64,000 nt of DNA from Paenibacillus athensensis (GCF_004514475.2 NZ_MYFO02000003.1:310001-374000), one strand, 5' to 3'; shown: positions 8,935-16,935, counted from the first letter of the stretch. The notes: generated by a model not told the origin, from the letters alone. Made by a program: numbers and translations.

Positions 8935-9907
8935 TATTTTGTTTACGAGCGTCGGCCGCAGGGTTTCACTGGTCAGGCATGTGGCGCAAACGCTGCGTGA
9001 GCTAGGCGTGCCGGGCCGGATTGTCACGGCTGATTTGCAAACGACCGCGCCTGCGGGCTTTGTCGGCGACATTCGCGAGCTTGTGCCGCGCGTCACCGAT
9101 CCGGGCTACATCCCGCGTTTGCTTGAGCTGTGCGTCCGGCATGACATCAAGCTGCTGATTCCGCTGATCGATACGGAGCTGCAGGTGCTGGCCGAGCACC
9201 GCGAGGCCTTCGCGGCGATTGGCGTTACTGCGCTGATCAGCTCGCCGGAGACGGTGCGCTTGTGCAACGACAAGCGGCTGACCGCGGCGTTCTTCGAGCG
9301 GATCGGCGTAGGCACGCCGCGGCTGTACGAGCCGGAGGCTGTGCTGGCCGATCCGCAAGCGGTCTATCCGCTGCTGATGAAGCCGGCGGACGGGAGCTGC
9401 AGCGTTGGCGTTACGCGGATCAGGAACGCGCGGGAGCTGGAATTTTTTCGCGACTATATCGACAACCCGTTGCTGCAGGAGTATGTGCAGGGCCAGGAAT
9501 ATACAATTGACGTGCTCGTCGATTGGGCCGGGCGGGCGCGCGCTGCCGTGCCGCGGCTGCGCATGGAGACGCGCGGCGGCGAAGTGAGCAAGGGGATGAC
9601 GGTCAAGCATCCCGGCTTGATCGCAGCGGCGCTGCGGATTGCCGAAGCGCTGCCGGGGGCAGTAGGCTGCATCACGGTGCAGGGCTTTTTGACTGCGGAC
9701 GGCGGGCTGAAATTTATCGAAATCAATCCCCGATTTGGCGGCGGGTTTCCGCTTGCGCTCGGCGCAGGGGCGGATTTCCCGAAATGGCTGATCAGCTGGC
9801 TGCTCGGCCGCGAGGTGAGCGACGACTTGCAGGGCTGGCGCGACGGCACGGTGATGCTGCGTTATGACGATGCGATTTTCGTCACGCAGGACGATATCGC
9901 CCACTGA
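8921..9907 (+). CDS. ATP-grasp ligase (carbamoyl-phosphate-synthase-like)
   Basis: 328 residues. N-terminal pre-ATP-grasp domain (NILFTSVGRRVSLVRHV), then the ATP-grasp fold with LMKPADGSCSVGV (ATP lid), LLQEYVQGQEYTIDVL and the Mg-binding KFIEINPRFGGGFPLALGAG. ATP-grasp enzymes join a carboxylate to an amine through an acyl phosphate. Located directly after the PglC-like gene, it may attach an amino or other acid to an amino sugar; no PglD-like acetyltransferase is visible in the operon, which makes this idea attractive but unproven. A strong ribosome site (GGGGAGG) precedes the ATG. Confidence 0.85.
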   Translation: MDSFNILFTSVGRRVSLVRHVAQTLRELGVPGRIVTADLQTTAPAGFVGDIRELVPRVTDPGYIPRLLELCVRHDIKLLIPLIDTELQVLAEHREAFAAIGVTALISSPETVRLCNDKRLTAAFFERIGVGTPRLYEPEAVLADPQAVYPLLMKPADGSCSVGVTRIRNARELEFFRDYIDNPLLQEYVQGQEYTIDVLVDWAGRARAAVPRLRMETRGGEVSKGMTVKHPGLIAAALRIAEALPGAVGCITVQGFLTADGGLKFIEINPRFGGGFPLALGAGADFPKWLISWLLGREVSDDLQGWRDGTVMLRYDDAIFVTQDDIAH

Positions 9908-9982
9908 ACGGCGGCACCTGAAGGCGGCCAGATTTGGGGGGCCTACCGCGGCTGCAAAGACGACAGAAGGGGTGTGGCGGAC

Positions 9983-10780
9983 ATGGGCGTGCAAGCGATC
10001 GTATTTGATCTCGACGATACGCTGTATCCGGAGCATGACTACGTGCACAGCGGCTTTCGCGCGGTTGGCGAGTGGGCGACGGCGCGCTGGGGCATCAGCG
10101 CATTCTACGAGACGGCGGCGGAGCTGTTTGAGCAAGGCGTGCGCGGCAGCGTCTTCAACGCCGCGCTGGAGCGGCTTGGCGTCGCCTATGCCGAAGAGGA
10201 GGTAGCGGCCATGCTGGCGTTTTATCGCGGGCATCGGCCGGCGATTGCGCTGTTCGCCGATGCGGCTTGGGCGCTGGAGCGATTCGGAGGCGAATATCCG
10301 CTGGGGCTGATTACCGATGGCTATCTGGAGACGCAGCGGCGCAAGCTCGAAGCGCTTGGCATTGCCGGTCGTTTTCAGGCGCTGGTGCTGTCGGACGAGC
10401 TGGGCCGCGAGCATTGGAAGCCAAGCGCCAAGCCTTACGAGACGGCCGCCGCCAAGCTCGGAGTAGCAGCGGAAGCCTGCGTGTATGTTGGCGATAATCC
10501 GCGCAAGGATTTTGTCACGGCGCGGCGGCTGGGCTGGCGCACGGTGCGGATTGTGCGCGCGGCGGCTGCGAGTGCGGATACAGGCGCGGAGCTTGGGCCC
10601 GACGGCCGCCGCACAGCCCTCACCGAGCGCAAGGAGCCGCGCACGGCGACGGGAACGGGGACGCCAAGAAGCGGCGAATACGCGCGCGTAGAATCGCTCG
10701 GTGCGGAATATGAAGCCGAAACGACGATTGGCAGCTTGTACGAGCTGGAGGAGCTGCTGGAGCGGTGGAAGCAGAAGTAG
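9983..10780 (+). CDS. HAD-superfamily hydrolase with low-complexity insertion
   Basis: 265 residues. Motif I is IVFDLDDTLYPEHD with both Asp present; GLITDGYLETQRRKLEALG is motif II, HWKPSAKPYETAAAKLGV motif III and VYVGDNPRKDF motif IV, so a complete Mg-dependent phosphatase (COG1011-like). Residues about 190-235 (SADTGAELGPDGRRTALTER onward) are a low-complexity insertion before the usual C-terminal helix (IGSLYELEELLERW). The ATG at 9983 is chosen because AGAAGGGG lies 10 bases upstream; a GTG at 9974 would lack a usable spacing. HAD after ATP-grasp is a recurrent order in surface-sugar loci; substrate unknown. Confidence 0.83.
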   Translation: MGVQAIVFDLDDTLYPEHDYVHSGFRAVGEWATARWGISAFYETAAELFEQGVRGSVFNAALERLGVAYAEEEVAAMLAFYRGHRPAIALFADAAWALERFGGEYPLGLITDGYLETQRRKLEALGIAGRFQALVLSDELGREHWKPSAKPYETAAAKLGVAAEACVYVGDNPRKDFVTARRLGWRTVRIVRAAAASADTGAELGPDGRRTALTERKEPRTATGTGTPRSGEYARVESLGAEYEAETTIGSLYELEELLERWKQK

Positions 10781-11100
10781 CCGCAGGAGCAAGGGAAGCG
10801 TTGCAGGCGGAGTTGCAGGAGTTGCAGGGTACGTCGGAGCAAGGGAAGCGGTGCAGGTAGCAGACCAGGTTGCAGGGACCGCAGAAGTAAGGAGAGCAGT
10901 GTGGGAACTGATCGGGTTGCAGGAGCGAGGGAAGCAGTGCAGATAGCTTCCTGACGAAGCTGCAGTATCTGCAGTAGCAAGAGAAGCAGTGTAGATAGTT
11001 GACGAGTTACAGGATCCGCAGAAGCAGTGGGAGCGCTGCAGCCAGCATACGACAGTCACCTATCAGCAGCAGACGGAAGCGAGTGCGTCAATGGAAAGCA
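10781..11100 (+). repeat. Degenerate GC-rich repeat tract between EPS genes
   Basis: About 320 noncoding bases built of decayed copies of a 20-25-base core (GGAGCAAGGGAAGCGGTGCAG and variants) at roughly 10783, 10833, 10887, 10918, 10973 and 11015, with 30-55-base spacing and interspersed TTGCAGG steps. All frames are broken or encode only low-complexity sequence. The rest of the gap to 11181 holds only the ribosome site of the next gene. It looks like an expanded and decayed tandem repeat; function unknown. Confidence 0.55.
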
Positions 11101-11181
11101 CGGCTCTCTTTCCGGCCAAATCACGATAAAAAACGGACGTCGCCAGCGGCAGCCGGATGAAGAACAGGAGGCGAAAAGCCG

Positions 11182-12417
11182 ATGAGAGGACAAGATGAGG
11201 ACAAGCTGAAGCAAACCGGCGCTGCGTTTGCCGAGCCTGCCGGTACGCTGCCGGAGGCTTCGGCAGACGCGTCGCTCAAGCGCATTTATTTGTCGGCGCC
11301 GCATATGGGCGAATACGAGGCGGGGTATGTTGCCGAGGCGTTTGCGACCAATTGGATCGCGCCGCTGGGACCGCATGTCGATGCGTTCGAGCAGGAGCTG
11401 GCGCAATCGGTTGGCGCTGCCGGGGCAGTGGCGCTCAGCTCCGGCACGGCGGCGATTCATCTCGCGCTTCGCTTGCTGGGCGTCGGAGCGGGCGACACGG
11501 TCTTATGCTCCTCGCTCACGTTCGTGGCGACAGTCAATCCGGTGCTGTACGAAAAAGCCGTGCCCGTGCTGATCGACTCGGAGCCCGGCACATGGAACAT
11601 GTCGCCGCTGGCGCTGGAGCGGGCGCTGCGCGAAGCCGCCGCCGGCGGCAAGCTGCCGAAAGCCGTCATCGCCGTCAACCTGTACGGACAAAGCGCCGAT
11701 ATGGACGCGCTGCAGCTGCTGTGCGCGGAGTACGGCGTGCCGCTGATCGAGGATGCAGCCGAATCGCTGGGCGCTACGTACAAGGGCAAGGCGAGCGGCA
11801 CGTTCGGCCGTTTTGGCATTTATTCGTTTAACGGGAATAAAATCATCACGACGTCCGGCGGCGGCATGCTCGTCGGCGACGACCTTGCGGCGCTGGAGAA
11901 AGCGCGCTACTGGGCCACGCAGGCCCGCGACCCCGCGCCCCATTACCAGCACAGCGAAGCCGGCTATAACTACCGGCTGAGCAACGTGCTGGCAGGCATC
12001 GGGCGCGGCCAGCTGCGGGCGCTGCCACAGCGCGTCGACGCGCGCCGCCGTATCTTCGCGCGTTACGCCGCAGCGCTGGCGGGCGTGCCCGGGCTCGCTT
12101 TCATGCCCGAAGCCGCCTTCGGACGCGCCACGCGCTGGCTGACCGCGCTGACGCTCGACCCCGCTGCCGGCGGGCCGTCGCCCGCAGCGGTCATGACCCG
12201 GCTTGCCGCCCGCAACATCGAGTCGCGCCCGGTATGGAAGCCGATGCACGCGCAGCCGCTGTTCGCCGATTGCGCGTATTACCCGCACGCTCCCGGAGAC
12301 AGCGTATCCGACCGGCTGTTTGCGACCGGGCTTTGCCTGCCTTCGGGCTCGGGCATGACCGACGACGAACAGGACCGCGTCATCGCGGTCCTGCAAGATA
12401 GCTTCAGCGAGAGCTAG
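11182..12417 (+). CDS. DegT/DnrJ/EryC1/StrS-family sugar aminotransferase (PglE-like)
   Basis: 411 residues, PLP-dependent fold type I. Seen: IYLSAPHMGEYEAGYV at the N-terminus, ALSSGTAAIHLALRLLGVGA (cofactor-phosphate binding), LIEDAAESLGATYKGK (Asp to the PLP nitrogen) and IYSFNGNKIITTSGGGML, in which the Lys of GNK forms the Schiff base. It should aminate the 4-keto-6-deoxy sugar made by the dehydratase at 120-1934, glutamate being the usual donor. A perfect AGGAGG at 11166-11171 lies 10 bases before the ATG. Its stop codon overlaps the stop of the convergent kinase gene by 4 bases with no terminator between them. Confidence 0.93.
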   Translation: MRGQDEDKLKQTGAAFAEPAGTLPEASADASLKRIYLSAPHMGEYEAGYVAEAFATNWIAPLGPHVDAFEQELAQSVGAAGAVALSSGTAAIHLALRLLGVGAGDTVLCSSLTFVATVNPVLYEKAVPVLIDSEPGTWNMSPLALERALREAAAGGKLPKAVIAVNLYGQSADMDALQLLCAEYGVPLIEDAAESLGATYKGKASGTFGRFGIYSFNGNKIITTSGGGMLVGDDLAALEKARYWATQARDPAPHYQHSEAGYNYRLSNVLAGIGRGQLRALPQRVDARRRIFARYAAALAGVPGLAFMPEAAFGRATRWLTALTLDPAAGGPSPAAVMTRLAARNIESRPVWKPMHAQPLFADCAYYPHAPGDSVSDRLFATGLCLPSGSGMTDDEQDRVIAVLQDSFSES

Positions 12418-13076
12418 TTCTCTTCGCTGCGATCGTTCATAATCACGCCGATCATTTTGTCCTTATGGGGCTCCAGCATCTGCTGGGCCTTTTTGATTTG
12501 CTCTTTTTTCGTAAATTGCGAACGCACGATAAACACGATGCCGTCCGCCCAGCGGCACAAAATCTTCCCGTCGGCTACCGGCAGCAGCGGCGGCGTATCG
12601 ATAAACACGAAATCGTACAGCTCCCGACATTCGTGCAGAATCTGCTCAAGCCGCGAAGAACCGAGCAGCTCCGCCGGATTGGGCTTGACCGGACCGGCCG
12701 GGAGAATGCTCAGATTGGGTGTTTCCGTAGCGAGCACGGCATTACCGATCGAATCGTAGCCGGACAGCACCGTACTCAGACCGGAGCGGTTGCTGAGGCG
12801 AAAAATATGGTGCAAGTGCGGCCGCCGCAAATCGCCGTCGATGATCAGCACCCGATTCTGGTCCTGGGCAGTCAAGATGCCGAGATTGGAAACGATTGAC
12901 GACTTGCCTTCACCGGCAATGGCGCTCGTAAAGACGCAAACCTTGCGGTGCTTGTCCAGTGAGGCGAATTTCAAGGAGGTGCGAATCGAGCGGTACGCCT
13001 CGCTGATCGGCGAATCGGGCTCGTAGCGGGAGATCAGCATCGCATCCTGCTTGTGCGGGGGTTGTTTGGCTCTCAT
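12414..13076 (-). CDS. CpsD/YwqD-type tyrosine kinase (BY-kinase)
   Basis: 220 residues. Walker A is TSAIAGEGKSSIVSNLG, Walker A' is VLIIDGDLRRP and Walker B is FVFIDTPPLLPVADG, the signature of bacterial tyrosine kinases that control polysaccharide chain length and export. The N-terminal SPISEAYRSIRTSLKF is the oligomerisation/activation segment. The usual C-terminal Tyr cluster is missing: the protein ends MIGVIMNDRSEEN, so it may phosphorylate other proteins and not itself. GGAGGT 7 bases upstream of the ATG supports the start. It lies 17 bases after the Wzz-like gene, whose membrane protein should activate it. Confidence 0.92.
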   Translation of the reverse strand: MRAKQPPHKQDAMLISRYEPDSPISEAYRSIRTSLKFASLDKHRKVCVFTSAIAGEGKSSIVSNLGILTAQDQNRVLIIDGDLRRPHLHHIFRLSNRSGLSTVLSGYDSIGNAVLATETPNLSILPAGPVKPNPAELLGSSRLEQILHECRELYDFVFIDTPPLLPVADGKILCRWADGIVFIVRSQFTKKEQIKKAQQMLEPHKDKMIGVIMNDRSEEN

Positions 13077-13093
13077 AGATCAGACCTCCATCG

Positions 13094-13807
13094 TCAGCCG
13101 AGCGGCAGGGAGCGGCCGTTTGATTTGTTTTTATAGCTGGGAATCGAGCCCAGCAACGGGTAATCGATCAGCCCGGACAAGTCCTCCTCCGAGCGGACGC
13201 GGGTATCGATAAAATGGAAGAACAGCACAGCGGTCACCGAAACGAAAATCCCCATAATAAAAGCAATCGCCACGTTCAGCTCCTTGTTGGGCTTCACCGG
13301 AGCCGGATGGGGCCGCAGCTCGGCCGAGTCGAGAATTTGCACGTTGTTGATCGTCATGATCGTCTTGAGATTGGCGCTGAACGTTTCGGCCATCAGGTTG
13401 GCGATATCGGTAGCCACTTTGTAATCCGTATCGTTGACGGATATGCGGATCACCTGCGAGCTCGGGTTGGTCGTAATTTTGATTTGCTTGCTCAAATCGT
13501 CGGGGGTGACGGGATGTCCGGCTTGTCCCATTTGCTCGGATACGGGATTGAGAATGCGCTTGCTCATCAAAATATCCTTGTATGTGCCCATCAGCTTCTC
13601 ATAAAGCATGACATCGTCAAAGGTCAACGAATAGTTGCGCTGCTCGCGTTCGTTGACCAGCAGCGTGCTGGAATTGGAGTAAACCGGCGTCAGCCGGTAA
13701 AAGCTCACATAACCGGATACGCAAGCAAACAGCATCGCTGTCAGCGCGATTATCCACCATTTTTTGCGGAGCACTCGTACAAAATCCTGCAGGCTCATAT
13801 CCATCAT
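13094..13807 (-). CDS. Wzz/YveK-family chain-length regulator and kinase modulator
   Basis: About 237 residues with two membrane helices (WWIIALTAMLFACVSGYV near the N-terminus and LNVAIAFIMGIFVSVTAVLFF near residue 180) around an extracytoplasmic domain with VYSNSSTLLVNE, the usual layout of Wzz-type co-polymerases in Firmicutes. The C-terminus (YPLLGSIPSYKNK) would touch the kinase encoded next. The start is uncertain: GTG 13834, ATG 13828 and ATG 13807 are in frame; 13807 gives the normal N-terminus (MMDMSLQDFVRVLRKKWW) and has AAGGGA upstream, while 13834 lies directly at the edge of the inverted repeat described below. Confidence 0.88.
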   Translation of the reverse strand: MMDMSLQDFVRVLRKKWWIIALTAMLFACVSGYVSFYRLTPVYSNSSTLLVNEREQRNYSLTFDDVMLYEKLMGTYKDILMSKRILNPVSEQMGQAGHPVTPDDLSKQIKITTNPSSQVIRISVNDTDYKVATDIANLMAETFSANLKTIMTINNVQILDSAELRPHPAPVKPNKELNVAIAFIMGIFVSVTAVLFFHFIDTRVRSEEDLSGLIDYPLLGSIPSYKNKSNGRSLPLG

Positions 13808-13843
13808 CGGCAGCGTTCTTCCCTTCATGTTCACTAGAAGTCT

Positions 13844-14010
13844 GGTGACAAAGTGGCCGGAGAGTCAATAGGGAGTTGGAGAACAGCGTCAGCGGTCGCC
13901 TTTGTAGACGGATTTTCACCCCAAACGGGGTCATTCCATCGAAAAATTCGGCTACAACAGCGAGTGGAAACCGCTATCGACCGGTGGACACTGGTTTTTC
14001 ACCGGACTTC
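13844..14010. repeat. 167-bp element bounded by 15-bp inverted repeats
   Basis: CTAGAAGTCTGGTGA at 13844-13858 and TCACCGGACTTCTAG at 13996-14010 are inverted copies (14 of 15 matching), and similarity continues a few bases inward. Inside are smaller hairpins, for example CCCCAAACGGGG at 13919-13930. The element lies between a promoter-like sequence and the wzz-like gene, so it would be transcribed as leader RNA and could fold into one long closing stem. Two readings: a MITE-like mobile remnant (no clear target duplication beyond CTAG), or a structured leader RNA. No coding sequence inside. Confidence 0.55.
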
Positions 14011-14025
14011 TAGACTTATAGATTA

Positions 14026-14054
14026 AGTATACAACAGTGACGTCATTTTGTCGG
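14026..14054 (-). promoter_or_regulatory. Promoter candidate for the wzz/BY-kinase operon
   Basis: On the minus strand CCGACA (-35, 14049-14054), a 17-base spacer and TATACT (-10, 14026-14031) resemble a vegetative promoter. Transcription would begin near 14019 and pass through the inverted-repeat element before the wzz-like gene, giving a leader of about 200 bases. Confidence 0.45.
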
Positions 14055-14064
14055 GGACCGGCGT

Positions 14065-14103
14065 CAAAAATAAAATGGCTCCTTCCGCTAAGCGAAAGGG
14101 GCC
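14065..14103 (-). terminator. Intrinsic terminator of the PIN-like gene
   Basis: On the minus strand GGCCCCTTTCGCT and AGCGGAAGGAGCC pair around a very short loop (14078-14102), followed by a T-rich run (ATTTTATTTTT). It begins inside the stop codon of the gene at 14103-15095. Confidence 0.75.
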
Positions 14104-15095
14104 TAAAAAAACCAATTGAAAAACGAAGCGGTCACCGAGCGCTGCTGGCTCTGGCCTTTCTTCTTCGAATGCCGGCTTGAACGGGGCGGCAGCGTGTCGG
14201 CGCCGTCCGGCGGGCGGGAGGGCGCAAGCTGCGCTTGTTCCCGCTCTAGCTGATCCCGGACAAGATCGGTCGCGGTTAAAGCAGAGCGCTGAATATCTTC
14301 AAGCGGATTGTACACGGCCAATCCCTGAATCGCCGCTTTGCGGCTGAGCTCGACGCTTGCCGTCACGATGGTGATTTGCGACAGCGTCACGTTCTGCTGC
14401 GTCGCCAGCAGCAGCAGATAATCCTGTTCGTTAGACAAGTCGACGCCGAGATTGCGGCTGTTTGTATCCGCATACATGCTGATCGAAAGCCGTCCCGGAT
14501 AACGCGCGGCCAGATTTTCCACAATGGAAATGATTCTGTTCTGCTCCATCAGGCCCGAGACATAAGGGCCGATCTCCATATCGTAATAAGGGCTGATGAC
14601 GATTTCATTATTCATCACCCACGCCTCCAGCAGCTCCGGCCGTCGGGTGAGGATGTAAGAGTCGATAAACAAAATTTTGTGGTGCGTAGGGGAATGGGAG
14701 GAGACGGCGGCAGAAGGCGCAGCTTCGCCGTAAGTCTTTTCCAGCGTAGGCGCCGTTTCCCGAACGCCTGTTGCGGCGCGGGACAAATGAGCGCTTACAA
14801 GCTGGTTGTAAACGTCGTGTGTACAATACACGTAGTGGTTACCGCGGTTATTATCGAGAACGAGCAGCAGGGGCAATCCGTCCGTGGACTGGACGACGGC
14901 CATAGATTCGTTCTGCGAACGCTTTCTTGTCCACTTCTGTATCTTCTCGATATGAACTTCGATTTCCGTATTATGTTCGGTCAAAAACAAATATATCGTA
15001 CCGGGGCTACCGTCGGGCATGAACTGAATCTCAGTCGTGTAAATGCGCAACTCCCCATACCGCTTTTGTAGCCGTTTAGACGAATTAAAGAACAT
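14103..15095 (-). CDS. Unrecognised protein with a degenerate PIN-like domain
   Basis: 330 residues. Residues 1-105 form an unassigned domain (YGELRIYTTEIQFMPDGSPG). After a Ser/Ala-rich linker, residues about 140-270 have PIN-domain spacing: ILFIDSYILTRRPELLEAW (first Asp), NEIVISPYYDMEIG, SNEQDYLLLLATQQNV and QITIVTASVELSRKAAIQGL, the last matching the 'VT.D..L..KA' strand of PhoH/YlaK-type PIN domains but with the catalytic Asp changed (TAS). This suggests a PIN fold that has lost part of its nuclease site. The C-terminus is basic (RHSKKKGQ). AGGAGAG 8 bases before the ATG supports the start; an own promoter and terminator make it monocistronic. Confidence 0.65.
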   Translation of the reverse strand: MFFNSSKRLQKRYGELRIYTTEIQFMPDGSPGTIYLFLTEHNTEIEVHIEKIQKWTRKRSQNESMAVVQSTDGLPLLLVLDNNRGNHYVYCTHDVYNQLVSAHLSRAATGVRETAPTLEKTYGEAAPSAAVSSHSPTHHKILFIDSYILTRRPELLEAWVMNNEIVISPYYDMEIGPYVSGLMEQNRIISIVENLAARYPGRLSISMYADTNSRNLGVDLSNEQDYLLLLATQQNVTLSQITIVTASVELSRKAAIQGLAVYNPLEDIQRSALTATDLVRDQLEREQAQLAPSRPPDGADTLPPRSSRHSKKKGQSQQRSVTASFFNWFF

Positions 15096-15137
15096 CGTCT
15101 ACACTCTCCTGACAATGGAAATTGCCTATTATCCTTG

Positions 15138-15167
15138 ATTATATCATAAATTGTATGACTGCTTAAA
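15138..15167 (-). promoter_or_regulatory. Promoter candidate of the PIN-like gene
   Basis: Minus strand: an extended -10 (TGATATAAT; TATAAT at 15138-15143) with a weak -35 TTTAAG (15162-15167) 18 bases upstream. It is 43 bases from the ATG and correctly placed for the gene at 14103-15095. Confidence 0.6.
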
Positions 15168-15287
15168 CAAAAAAATGAGCGAGACGTTAAATTTTTTAGG
15201 TGAAACGCACTGGAATTCGCAACGTATAATTTACTATACTATAAGAACGCAATGATCCATGATTCTATAAAGAAAGAGCTGATATAA

Positions 15288-16148
15288 ATGGCCAACGGAA
15301 CACAGGAGCCGTTCGTGGTCGGCAGCAAGAGTTTTACCGCCGTCGCGATCAACACGGCTGCAAAAGCTGGGGAATGGATCAAGAGCAAATTGGGCGACGT
15401 ACAAAGCATCGGGGTCAAATCCTCGGCCCAGGACCTTGTAACGGAAGTGGACAAGGGGACGGAGAAGCTGATTCGCAACTTGATTCTCACGCATTTTCCG
15501 CAGCATATGGTGCTGGGAGAGGAGGGCGTGGAGCCAGGGCCGGCGGCTTCGGCCAAGGCGGTGCGCGATGCAGCGGACGCTGAATATTTGTGGATCGTCG
15601 ATCCGCTGGACGGCACGACGAATTTTGTGCACGGGTTCCCGTTTTTTTCCGTGTCGATTGCTTTGGCGCATAAAGGCGAGGTGATCGTTGGCGTCGTTTA
15701 CGATCCGATTCGCGACGAGCTGTTTGTTGGCGAAAAAGGCAAGGGCGCCTATGTGCGCGGGCGCAAAACGGTGGTTTCCAGCGAGCTGTCGCTGGCGGAA
15801 AGCATCGTGGCCGGCGGTTTTCCGCCTGATCGCGAGGGGGCGCTGCCCCTGAACTTGAAAGGACTGCAGGCGGTTGCGCCCAAGGTGCGGGGCATTCGCA
15901 TGGGCGGTTCGGCGGCGCTGCATCTGGCCTATGTGGCTGCCGGCCGGCTGAGCGGCTATTGGGAGATCGGACTGAATGCCTGGGATATTGCTGCCGGGGC
16001 GCTGCTGGTGCAGGAATCGGGCGGCCGGGTGACCGGCACGGCGGGCGAGCCGTTCGGGCTTGAAGTGCGCAACCTGCTGGCTACCAATGGCGGCATTCAC
16101 GACGAGCTGCAAGCAACGCTGGAGCAAGCCGGAGCGACCGGCTTGTAA
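15288..16148 (+). CDS. Inositol monophosphatase family protein
   Basis: 286 residues, the normal length of the IMPase/SuhB/CysQ family of Mg-dependent, Li-sensitive sugar phosphatases. Motifs in order: LVTEVDKGTEKLI, LGEEG, the metal-binding WIVDPLDGTTNFVHGFPFF, and near the C-terminus GLNAWDIAAGALLVQESGG. The likely activity is hydrolysis of inositol-1-phosphate or a related phosphomonoester; substrate cannot be set. ATG 15288 follows AAAGAG. A TATAAT-like box (15225-15230) lies upstream but without a good -35. Monocistronic. Confidence 0.93.
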   Translation: MANGTQEPFVVGSKSFTAVAINTAAKAGEWIKSKLGDVQSIGVKSSAQDLVTEVDKGTEKLIRNLILTHFPQHMVLGEEGVEPGPAASAKAVRDAADAEYLWIVDPLDGTTNFVHGFPFFSVSIALAHKGEVIVGVVYDPIRDELFVGEKGKGAYVRGRKTVVSSELSLAESIVAGGFPPDREGALPLNLKGLQAVAPKVRGIRMGGSAALHLAYVAAGRLSGYWEIGLNAWDIAAGALLVQESGGRVTGTAGEPFGLEVRNLLATNGGIHDELQATLEQAGATGL

Positions 16149-16154
16149 GCCGGC

Positions 16155-16178
16155 GGGACAAGCTGGTCTCGTTTTTTT
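16155..16178 (+). terminator. Weak intrinsic terminator after the IMPase gene
   Basis: GGGAC (16155-16159) pairs with GTCTC (16166-16170) over a 6-base loop, followed by GTTTTTTT. The stem is short, but the T run and position just after the stop fit. Confidence 0.45.
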
Positions 16179-16444
16179 GCAGCGATAGCCGCTATATGGC
16201 AGTGAACGTGGAAGGAGATCGCTTTGATCCTGTGCTGTGGGGCGGGACGAGCGATCTTCTTGGCGTCTTCACAGGCATTGCGATTCGCCGAGCCGGGCGG
16301 CTGCCCACTCGTGCAGAGGCGCCGAAATCTGTGTGTTTAGCTGCTCTTGCGTGCCTGGCAGGAGTAAGGACATGTCCGTGAACGCGGGCGTAAGCGGAAA
16401 GGAGCGTGTGCGTCGGGGCGGGGAAGCGCTCAGGCGTTCAGGCT
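16179..16444. other. Intergenic stretch without recognisable features
   Basis: No coding region, RNA or clear repeat seen. Short open frames here have no ribosome site and no family resemblance. Confidence 0.5.
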
Positions 16445-16651
16445 TCAGGCGTGCGTCCGCTCTTGATTCGCTGCCCATAACGGAGCGATGCAGGCTTCCA
16501 GCATGGCGATCAGCTGCATCTTATGATCCGCGGAAATCGTACCTTGATCGTTGAGAATATCGTTTCTCATCCGAATCAGCACGTATAAAGGGGGAAAGCC
16601 GGCGTCGCGGAACGTCTCCAGCATAGCTGCTTCTTGTGGGGTTATTGGCAT
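16445..16651 (-). CDS. Small hypothetical protein
   Basis: 68 residues from the ATG at 16651 (MPITPQEAAMLETFRDAGFP ...), with AAAGGATGG upstream. It is predicted soluble and helical, with a conserved-looking core (PLYVLIRMRNDILND). A promoter-like pair (TTGACT and TATAAT with a 20-base spacer, about 16686-16717) lies upstream on the same strand, near the palindrome CTGACGTCAG. No family recognised. An earlier in-frame start (to 16714) would put the promoter box inside the gene. Confidence 0.5.
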   Translation of the reverse strand: MPITPQEAAMLETFRDAGFPPLYVLIRMRNDILNDQGTISADHKMQLIAMLEACIAPLWAANQERTHA

Positions 16652-16717
16652 GTCGGGTCCATCCTTTCCGGTTGCTGCTTTCATTATAAAGTCTGACGTC
16701 AGTGTCAGAGTCAAGCG

Positions 16718-16935
16718 GCTGCTTCCGCAACCGCAAGCTGACCGTTGCGCTGCCGCAAGGTTGGGGCTGCAGCTTTGGCGGACTTGCGCGACACGGATTT
16801 GACAGCCTCCGTACGGCCGGCGCCACGCTCCGCCAGTCGCGCGAGGCGCGGAAAGCCCGGAGCGTGTGCGTCTGTACGACGGTTATCAGCTCCGCGCTCT
16901 TGTGTTCTTCCATGCGCTGCTGCAAAGAAAGCAAT
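16718..16935. other. Intergenic stretch upstream of the biotin operon
   Basis: GC-rich sequence with overlapping open frames on both strands but no ribosome sites or recognisable products; considered noncoding. Confidence 0.4.

Noticed and set aside
9002..11059. 685-codon minus-strand open frame
   Set aside because: Antisense of the ATP-grasp and HAD genes and of the repeat tract; composition is low-complexity and no start signal exists.
13617..13934. 105-codon minus-strand frame covering the inverted-repeat element
   Set aside because: Overlaps the wzz-like gene in another frame and has no ribosome site.
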